Shown here piece by piece: positions 60,401-64,000 of a stretch of DNA of 64,000 nucleotides. This DNA comes from Globisporangium splendens (taxonomy: Eukaryota; Oomycota; Peronosporomycetes; Pythiales; Pythiaceae): positions 124,001 to 188,000 of the forward strand of contig VFIW01000069.1 of assembly GCA_006386115.1 (NCBI GenBank). Direction: 5' to 3'. The number at the start of each line of letters is the position of its first letter. The first letter of the stretch is position 1. The notes below the pieces were generated by a model. The model was not told the origin of the DNA. It did no database searches and was given only the letters and a program-made list of their open reading frames with translations. Position numbers and translations under genes: made by a program.

Positions 60401-61439
60401 GGGTGCTCGATGTAGTTTCTGAAGCTGCGTCTTGTAGAATCCCATTCGTAAAATCCAGCAGCAAGCTAATGCGACCGCTGCTGACACCGAACGCTAACAG
60501 CAGCAGCAACGTCACTTGGCGTTGCGAAGCTGCCACACTGTCGCCTTCAGAATTCAAAATGCCTCGACAAAATTCATGCGTATCGGAAATCAAAGCTTGC
60601 TCCACGGCGGTCATATCGGCGCTTTGTAGAGCAAACGGAGGAAAATCCAACAACGTTTGCACAATCGTGAGCACGCCACTCTCAAAGAGACGAGGGAACG
60701 TCGTTCGGAATTCCTTCAACATTTCAAGTTGCATGCGGAAAGCGCTCACTGAAAACACACCGCCGGGAGAGCTGCTTGCGATGCGCAGATTGTTTCCGTC
60801 CAAACATACTGGCGACGACAATTCATCGGTGACTGCGTCACCTCGACTCTCTGACGAGGAAGACGCTTCACCGTCACTGTCTTGGTATCGAAGTCGAGCT
60901 GCCAGCTGGGTGAAATAGTGCTTCACGATTTCTGTCTGCTGTCCACGTAGCTTCTCACTCGCGACCCTCTCTGCCGAATCGCGCAACAGAATCTTGTCGG
61001 CGGCACCCGCAGTCAGCACATTCGACGCCTGATTAGCTTCCGACGACTCGCCTGCAGCAAAAGACGACACCGAATCGCCGTCCACTGTTCCGGATCCAGC
61101 ACTCTTCGCAGCATGCGGTGGTTTCCGCTTCTTGCCGAGCAACTTCATGCGCGCCAGATCCGCGACCTGCTGCAGCTCTTCCATGGGGACGCCGTTCGTG
61201 CCCGAGATCAACTGCGTCTCATTCCCCACCGCGGGGTCTTCGTTCAGCACGGACGTCGTCGGGAGCTCCTGATATTTCTCGGCCACGAACGACTCGTCGT
61301 GCAGCAGCGTGAACGGCACGCTCTCGCGCCACGCGCGACGGAACGCCGCCACCACGTCCGCCGAGGGGAGTGTTCCTAAAGGACCGTCGCTTGCAGCATC
61401 GGCACCTGAAGCGGCCACGCGCGAAGCCTGCACGCCCAT
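45471..61439 (-). CDS. Giant HECT E3 ubiquitin ligase with CUB-like, MIB/HERC2, SPRY, LamG and UBA domains
   Basis: One uninterrupted frame of 5,322 codons. The start MGVQAS fits an N-myristoylation signal. CUB-like beta-sandwich repeats (pattern HPY..IPGA..VTFD..WPG..PPLVI..WGFK) lie at about 1365-1465, 2238-2365, 2750-2870, 2945-3050 and 3375-3480. A sixth (3828-4016) is split by a MIB/HERC2 domain (CDWEYGDEDGGVGSVGVVEE). A second MIB/HERC2 domain (GPNWKEDSEDDGG) lies inside a LamG/ConA-like region at about 2040-2230. There is also an SH3-like segment near 3126-3200, a SPRY domain (3673-3795), another LamG-like domain (4066-4213) and a UBA domain (MCSMGFSRQSSTEALAS, ~4465-4505). The HECT domain spans ~4925-5322 with catalytic Cys5277 in LPISHTCFFSVEMP. 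It should transfer ubiquitin through a Cys thioester; substrates are unknown. Larger than human HUWE1 or HERC1. Confidence 0.96.
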   Translation of the reverse strand: MGVQASRVAASGADAASDGPLGTLPSADVVAAFRRAWRESVPFTLLHDESFVAEKYQELPTTSVLNEDPAVGNETQLISGTNGVPMEELQQVADLARMKLLGKKRKPPHAAKSAGSGTVDGDSVSSFAAGESSEANQASNVLTAGAADKILLRDSAERVASEKLRGQQTEIVKHYFTQLAARLRYQDSDGEASSSSESRGDAVTDELSSPVCLDGNNLRIASSSPGGVFSVSAFRMQLEMLKEFRTTFPRLFESGVLTIVQTLLDFPPFALQSADMTAVEQALISDTHEFCRGILNSEGDSVAASQRQVTLLLLLAFGVSSGRISLLLDFTNGILQDAASETTSSTQVLQGRSFASWVEAFVVRLESFRIDFSLGRFEETNLVKHFPIKLVSSDEGKSSDHDKLPSTQSVTTDGSFAYTWSLKTGIMKIGTGLNFTIAGRIYAESGPAQYLESLQRQRVFRFALYGSGRDVSEVVRAEVLTSTTEPCTSSGRTVRELCKTSDLDDLLSTFFPRKLWLVLLVNGVQKQLLFGDDDELDIFASLKNGDGEEAGYVERRVLTAVYGDFEVLPDKVLHSLNASISQSTNSSAENEGSGITLTSELLAECLADFNGEDVVVSESTELILLCSMEGDGDALELRNFKVGEHISAVEDPATDVYLSSMVYCGGFLFLSALCSSQQGAGRARRLIRVSPQDFSVLGVHTLVGDDTLPPIESKPLFTYITEGLFVYEIQMSADRFHVQVYFPKKCADGSLKMNFVRSFPVHIDQIHCPGFGASLLNILKAEMDIDASNFTPPTMYTNGVWIGMVVPSSTPGEPSHCIQLDCETGAFIEEEPSKAKCSERVIPGRFVCFDAKNNLLWVLESTKGGLSSFQNTGKRISLSQKVTPAQVLDRANQFIGDFDRGRKADDSAVMEHGVGFEDAIAVRVLGVLSQNADACEPSESSALLSSSQANHGSPLIPFAADLQETSFYVLTKLVKEYTASFQANAASQSQMFCFQASLRIFKANVSLLLLQSKGSLAYQKVVKVLREELSVPLTSLTQYTHASNEVPRHQNGARDAAYSTAKSVEQSQRAKLEVVSSAFDLYATCMHIFHADVVKQLDGVLKYLKSWKNSAISATELKIACRLLSHLSNRVDDLQQSIFDSSDNFDRFKQLVDAAVVIQKQKLEVIFDRSGAAAHPFDEDAFLELTALVNTISQSIFLVLAKKAAGSSSSQKKRVVVVFSVFHLLCDGCGNICAMVAERVQNQSVSQNSWLRIENALRQGFVGLISPMLFSSGLAFLRFRDDFVAQMLTKRRDSKASVGAEEEDHDTRARQIAADMFDSLKESAQRMMRLLKTMDVLVSNIEPDAKEKSVESVVTAVKMESMESAHEYANNLDELTELHIAGATRMIITFDSRSRTEYNYDYVTFFKDKSKREYFGEKHYSGRDAEYNWPGVGSNPPLVIESDRCFVAFHSDRSNTDWGFKFTAKGQILQKKVSVKRHWMIFLAESIAHVLDECIKIFVDGSLFSPLNEAEFLNERFLQSDLVKNGICTEQNQNANVLQLLKDFVNPPEDSQAAMVIQALLKRSGTFRQRSVSNGASSFTSTTTSDTNPNHRIDSAVRAVAAAILHHNMWGMDAYAYARNLRTDVSEQLLKGWKNAQKMRDWFHLGDAADASLPTRRHSRNLQRQPSAFKGMSEEALLILCTNVIERAQFLLELTPASFSYVSGAKRRWGLLAKYGHAIGKSGSSETSLEKWYNLLDELQAATELRSLFQYRRNSSERMRGSQAKSVTEQVLEFIQSDVDVGELRRIIDARNTRARSRAFGMELFVGTWQCYFSARVQSVLAESLAATMKTMVQSYTFTSMTLATPSDAISSRVHFALKLSGCQESLRQSVVEAYGKCLAEFSSILNSISSLDHHHCPLIIGVLKACALDYDLEDSYLLHESRILTQVLRLLSSDVIQIRRAAQSLLGVFLSRFVVGRTGSNPERSSDPSDSDEVYDATTFQRQLFTTVGLQLEGIVSVVNSPAVPDKVTIDSHGRGMECSSSHQRYYYLPDCSPGLTAPSLQITGVRWNHSILIWVYVYSENSVYALKVGDEVQRGPNWKEDSEDDGGETETGMVMAIVHPTRIEVRWSKTNVVGEYTFDPKTGVFEVILVGEGVGGVIFFSGNKTMAKDTAFAVPWSSFGLFLNDQRQLSYKIAAGAERECVYNCNYEIGINEWSHIAIVQDEDTLRFHVNGIMASQHVLDPFLLMQGNANAAESKIIESAHPFPDSVDQYWPVHIPGAVKIRVTFDPLCEIDRSTGFVRFYKNVRCNDFWGEEKYSGKYHDPERNFPGAQSQRARGRRGAGMGINTCAPNSIEIPSDRFVVYFHNEEVSSGWGFRLLAVPEFPADASLSDLHDEKDRLLTPLLNPYPFYFGEPPGRVLDEVAATCSLYQPKVLQYPVSESDVIAEIQATCPSSETVPVPPPSERLLYILGLMQTCSDTPFGRSLIGKPENIGNLMSLALDTRRTAELRCASLGILRDLVTFLSPEIAAVQFKRVMPSSSLNSDFAEHLFDEIAGYLNIWRMYSEEEKSLTVHADKAEAEGVLDLRVSAHEANSLVAGYISLLRCMVAHFNWSEAIFKLISASLAELKSVVNRGDIGTFGRVLASCALLGGSYDGITIGGRVKCCVNIDGKETIETGYLLQFRLKHGIRTAQVLFDCDKSRPIEVPVSDIAYLGDEDKDELEAFLGSLSPLFVDEIKDLFTTILSLDASQLQRNQEKYKAKMVRKENVEVLESEHPYASGEEVTYPLDFPGAHEIVIYFDSTSCTAGPNDFVRFLKRSDNESGNKSQGSEKREYWGQHKYYGDQFPGIGNIPPLRIPASSVDVYFSTDSPSTSDNSTEWGFKLTAHAFEDTLSYPPEIPPAVFASAVNDVQARCLKAISLLFRLQQQSEVIPMFAPLVSPLAKLANAPSEGRPTCPMPKSQIFESKHPYSNSVMEYLGVTFSGASVLHITFDEQSNTEHGCDYLCFFKDKSLSDRWGAHQYSGAGATANWPGCGGRAPLTIPGDSFTLLWCTDISNVEWGWKFTVTPEFKPAAPLSLSLDQLDKRSYHLFEILYEKMRPQRCPFSEEFDGFEVISDGMDDGMQHKEPVRQLFLSSNTTEIQCQPRNVREPRFCVVDKAGVVIYKKRSKEASIGELATGDEFISLKSKDGWIKLSFTNSVTQDSQTGWIWQRTGDKLHVAAADCYTRHEDLLVLGVDDLQMEAHRSVLEMDESNPEQDVMSTFFSQFSFESLKGQHNRFQSFAYDSHRAFAIKCAREALLSFFSFQAASDVTKLCAFGDENQFLLLLSHLLPVSKLPSAFENSGAEAKVLETTLHRFIDDAKNDATLSQVVDRCLDLLNRSPQLLPANRGVLRVVESMHPYDNDMNKYWQVSIPGAKRIVVTFDPRSKSESGSDWLCLYKVGSSRSEFFGEAQYGGREGSENWPGFGGRPPLVVDADCFEVYFHSNESNNDWGFKLFAVGVFEVGGAHEDSTRDIDIGSAVRILKICCWILEVLSAALANPDKNLAVSKLLYSSHMLQTMTVCLEQLPQQLRPKVLQILINMALCPSLFHTLSPVQVEKARDLVHLKLRAQYRSEEAVESKSHYLQMLVQCSIAIDLAIESSRFKLLLQSPSQMRKPQLLLPSEHKSGENSCLWILDEFQAAKTHQYQILLKKVTAPFVVGMWAAAPNSSDKSTRFIGWSHVGSLSVVGGNERNVIEQGSFRIPLLSEGDTAGFELDFDKRVLILRKNNAVASVISADEFLGGSAPWSAIGLSNFEKRCLTVGAESSDSTDEVLGWKTSASPLSLLSPRIEPSWYGKVVESVGALMDLRDNRSEQVVVKESLHPLRPESVSSDVLETIRIPGAIGLEVKFDKETRMRKKDCLEFYAQPSGYSGKQGSPHASLIGLSGHDDQVQNPLLFVQETYKRNSTLLRVGDQVVRSCDWEYGDEDGGVGSVGVVEEIVPWESSTGAGVRVLWRTSGKERVYRHGFRGHFDVQLHPHHKYRDLPLVIPGDSLSYAVRFGESIKSSLAFASEVDAFQGSLHLRDTSALKLELGDDANVSDKLNSDRTLEMWIDIDSKWRDRLEDHLEDTRMELLCVESVDSTAVLWISVDYTGALVVMSDPGLKSTVSEEGDGAVLANEIENPKATEFGDWFHFALVIAGSRILIYQNGDLRYAATQRERQRSTLNSVVFNGKYYKHSSIMPFCGHLYDVRLWDVALKMEQLKSHSKGLDSIMNGNETRSRSGSSLPGTPRALKQPLSPFLVPPSPPRSPSRSAVLIPNHMKKWTTTNRTGKEMVSVRLNTSILDVRTSGEGDSLLDLSVAYYEAYPLSSGKVSVGWMWSDAKPDTRDFMVGESATSFGIELQRKLTHFRGETMDLEPLAALQGNSLNSPREGGIKSSFSSDFIVGSGDVLGCAFVRRTSELVFFINGQYVARVGLHDTVAEGETNAMENEPTGVQAEGTGDDFDQLVSEMCSMGFSRQSSTEALASSGADNSLAAVDWLLQRDQRELAPVSPASGTASGPSFASPRKRSVKSRSNSESFALVEESKPATERGITPAATLGHQGAQGVVWNFGQNEFKYRPAIVEGNLVSVLEATGCAEEELSFEIFDPVEHNWEQIAYRHKVQDIEPRMMAWWKLGEGEGLTLGDSSGYSNAAKAILKDGISERAPDATSSSSSSKEQNTSLLWDQSCSPPFAALKRNNAESMSPFLSTSSPEEAAREPGASAATESAWGYRFYVIPHFSVDSIGHDRFQEHILLQCESPRGVLLRHDKQLVKYVNKVAQSKQLNVSQLLRVTWNEITPHEEELVRWPTLMEIATGVASTDDATTEDATPSAITKTSGVMQKRLEARFKVIQDFNASVHRLLPFVVFQSPSVSESASSSHVLHSKRLCDLVSEQRHRIFNLVKRVVWDDALRCTNKNSVAFELTLNRPKAMRYRASGKPDSDGRYTLFSQAFRQLNSLDGAHFRRTDNFYHVNFLGENATDAGGPYRETLAQYCEELHSTQLPLLLPTSNSQHNVGAGREKWILNPGARTATLLQMFEFLGKLMGVVLRSKQYLSLNVASIIWKKLVGEKLHIDDLAAVDSMIVNSMTKMRTIDTYGVTEEMFEDIVLETFTTLSSDNRVVALKPHGQSTTVTFANRCEYADLVEQYRLQEFDLQIAVLLRGISKVVPAKLLSCFTGIELELMVCGTPEIDVDLLARCTEYSSCSAHDEHIVWFWQVLRSFSHEERSAFLRFVWGRSRLPANEKEFPQFFKLQSFSKAQPGRSMDAYLPISHTCFFSVEMPIYSSEQVLREKLLYAIYNCQEIDGDGDSVAANQLGWEE

Positions 61440-62123
61440 GCGGATAGATTGCTTCCTCTTTCTCTCCTCCTGGGCTTGCGCTTCACGAGCCGCGTTGGTT
61501 GAAGAAACTCAAATGAGGTCGCCCCACATCAGCCTCCCACGCTTCGAAAAAAAAAGCTCCAAAAAGGATGGATACCATACTCAGATCTTTGCATGTAGAG
61601 CGGCCCACATCATTTTCGTGTGGCACGCTCCATATTTGTGGAGTTAAGCCATCCGGACAACACACTGGCGCGACTAGACGAGCAAAAGGGTTGGACGAAC
61701 GCAAGTGGTGATGATGCGCACCAAAGCCACACATTGCGGCGCTCGGCATCGCGACACAAGCACGCTCTTCAGCGCATTGGATCTGTCTGCGTGCGTTGGC
61801 TGCATGCGTTGGGTGTCGTGGTGTCTTGGTCAGCTTGCGCACATAGACCGACACGAGTGAAGCCACTCGCCTTCTGTGCTTGTTGTCTCAATTCAATCTC
61901 AGAGAAAAAGTGATTAAGTTCGATAGATGCGAACCTAAGAGTCAAGTGGCAAAGATCAAACGCGAACCTCTCCAGTGCGATCTGATCTGAGTATCTTTGT
62001 CCCACACTGAGTCTGGAGCCGAAGCGAAGAGCCACATTGCGCAAATGCGCATGGACCGATTGACGCCGAGTGCCTTCCTCGAGTGGAGGACGAGCGCCTC
62101 CTTCCTGCGCCACCGCCACCATC
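61440..62123. other. Divergent intergenic region between HECT ligase and IQ-motif gene
   Basis: About 680 bases serving as the promoter for both genes. On the minus strand a CTCATTTGAGTTTCTTC sequence near 61503-61519 loosely resembles an initiator 65-80 bases upstream of the HECT ligase ATG. No coding frame was recognised. Confidence 0.45.
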
Positions 62124-64000
62124 ATGCAGAGCGACGAGGTGAGCGACATGCTGCTGACAGCGGACGCCGCGTGGCTCTGCGCTGCGGAGCTGGACGTCGA
62201 GCGCGAAGAAATGGAGCGGCTCGAGGTGCTCGCGCGACGACGACGGCGCGAGATCCGCAGCAAGTACGAGCTCGAAAGCACGAGTACCCAGTTGGATGCA
62301 GAGCTCAAGAGGTTTCAGTTGGACCGGAGGAAGAAAGTGGCACGTGAGGACCGAGTGCGTGCATTGCAGTCGCTCCCCGGGATGTCGACGCATTCGCTCG
62401 AAAGCAGGAACCAGCTTGCGTCTCCCCCGCCACCGTCCATAGCAGCAGCGGCGAAAGCAGACAGAGAAGCGAAAGCGCAGCAGAAACAGAAACAGATTGC
62501 AAATATCTATGCGAGAGAGCACATGCGGCTTGCGATGCTCTATTGGGCACACTTATTGTAGAGCGCATTGCGGCTGCAGCAGTGGTGGTGCAGTCACCTG
62601 AGACGCACGTTCTGGAAAATGTACTTCATCCAAGTCAAAGCGTGTGTTCAAGTCCAACGCACAGCGAGAGGCATGCTCTACCGTGAGTGGCTGAAGAGGT
62701 GGCACATCAATCGAACGTACCGCGTCACTCGGGTTCAAGCCGCGTTTCGAGGTATTACATGCGGAAGGTGATCGAATCGTGGAAAAAGTGGGAATATGTC
62801 AACACCACCAAGATCCAGGCGATCGTGCGTGGCCATTTTGGACGCAAGTGCTATAAACGGCGGAAGCAGCGCGTCGCGGCGCTGCATATCCAGATGCTGT
62901 GGCGAGGCTACGCGTCGCGAAAACAATCCGATCTGCTGTGGCTAGCGCACAAGGCAGTGAATCTGCAGCGTCTGATCCGCGGCGTGCTGTCAAGGAAAGC
63001 CACCCGAAGGAGAGTTGTGAAGTATAAAGCTGCTGCTGTTCAGATCCAGCGCATTTTTCGCGGGATGCAGGCCAGGATGGTGGTCAGTAGGATTCTCTGG
63101 GACCGCAAGACGAGGAGTCGTCAAGAGTGGATGCGCGTTCTGGAAGTCGAAGAAGAATGGTGTCGAGTACAACGAGACAAACTGCAGAGGCGACTGGAGC
63201 GATTGCAACTTCACCGGGAGTGAGTCGTATATGGTGCAATAGGTTGGTGCGTTTTATAGTCGCTGAAATATGCATGTGCTTGATTTGCAGAGTATGCGAG
63301 TTGGAGGAGCAATATTTCCGGCAGCACGAACGAATCAGCGATGTAAGGAATGAGTCTACAACTTTGCATTGTGCATGACCCAGCAAATGCCATAGCCCCA
63401 TCCTTGTGTTGTGATGTGCATACACAGATGGAGAGCATCTACCTCGACATGCAGACACAGAGACTTCGCGTCTCGCCGCGAGCCATTGAGCAAGGATGGG
63501 TTGAAGAGATGGAAGAGGAAATGAAAATCCAGCGCGCCAAGATCACAGAAATGAAACTGGACACGATTTTCAAAGTGGGACTCGCATTTAAACAAAAAGA
63601 GACACAGCTACTCGATTATCAGCGCAGAGTCCAGAACCTCAAAGAGAAGCGACAACAGGTTGACAACGCAGAGAAGAAAGAAAGACTAACCATGAGAAAG
63701 AGGCTCATGTTGACTCTGTGCTTCTGTATTTGTTGCTTGTGTGCAGTTTGAAATCTGGCGAGAGGAAGAATTCTTCGACTATTGGGAGGTATGCGTTCGC
63801 TTTGTAGCTAATTAGCATCAATTGCATGCTAGTCATCTCACCGACCTTCTGCGGTTTGTAGCGCGAATGTCGTTTCCAGCACAAACACAAGCTCGTAGAA
63901 AAGAGAAAGCGAATCGCAGACCAACAGCGTCGCTGGAGGATCCAACGGTATCACACGAGTGGGAAATCCGACACGCGGTGGCGATTCAGTCGCTGGAGCA
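62124..64000 (+). pseudogene. Multi-IQ-motif coiled-coil protein, broken frame, runs off right edge
   Basis: Starts at 62124 (MQSDEVSDMLLTADAAWL) with a charged helix, then at least six IQ motifs (VQVQRTARGMLYRE, VQAAFRG.., KIQAIVRGHFGRK, LHIQMLWRGYASRK, VNLQRLIRGVLSRK, VQIQRIFRGMQARM), which bind calmodulin-type light chains. Two lesions: an in-frame TAG at 62559-62561, after which the same frame continues coding, and a one-base loss inside the second IQ motif at about 62752. Downstream splicing still looks intact: exons to 63220, then 63291-63342, 63428-63658, 63747-63788 and 63862 onward all join in phase, with a Glu/Lys/Arg coiled coil. An unrecognised intron could explain the TAG but not the shift within the IQ motif. 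It may be a cytoskeletal or axonemal protein; the subfamily is unknown. Confidence 0.65.

Noticed and set aside
1..64000. CRISPR arrays, bacterial operons, rRNA genes, RXLR-type secreted effectors
   Set aside because: No spaced direct repeats, no rRNA sequence, and no frame combining a signal peptide with an RXLR/EER motif was seen.

Overview
The window looks like nuclear DNA of an oomycete (stramenopile), most likely a peronosporalean (Phytophthora / downy-mildew grade) genome. The grounds are: long, often intron-free genes packed on both strands; a few short GT..AG introns; Inr/FPR-like core promoter sequences (TCATT.. followed by CAATT-type boxes) just upstream of start codons; a chromodomain Ty3/Gypsy element; and a LINE with an archaeal-type RNase H. 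The species is not determined by what I can see.

Layout, left to right: two SPFH/band-7 genes transcribed away from each other (1-1464 minus, running off the edge; 2796-4209 plus); a five-exon minus-strand gene for a ~2,540-aa macroglobulin-like protein (4384-12418); a decayed Ty3/Gypsy chromovirus (12818-19759) that carries an antisense reading frame and has a tRNA-derived SINE nested in its 3' LTR; ~1.9 kb without a secure gene; a six-exon gene of unknown function (21688-23526); the RNA polymerase I largest subunit (23620-29097 minus); an FKBP-TPR-cyclophilin fusion immunophilin (29819-31396 minus); a membrane-anchored phospholipase B-like hydrolase (32260-34281 minus); a broken coiled-coil gene (34891-35541 minus); a kinesin pseudogene (35963-45321 plus) split by a ~6.2-kb LINE (38144-44308) flanked by an 11-bp target duplication; a 15,969-bp uninterrupted gene for a 5,322-aa HECT ubiquitin ligase (45471-61439 minus); and the 5' part of a multi-IQ-motif gene with an in-frame stop and a frameshift (62124 to the right edge).

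Two stories connect the parts. First, the SINE inside the Gypsy LTR ends in a 41-nt block that matches the 3' end of the LINE in the kinesin gene at 39 positions; this is the usual sign that the SINE is mobilised by that LINE family, and both partners are present here. Second, the very long housekeeping-type frames are intact, whereas the kinesin, the IQ-motif gene and the coiled-coil gene each carry independent lesions. That argues for real decay of cytoskeletal genes rather than poor sequence, and loss of flagellar functions is one possible cause (a hypothesis only).
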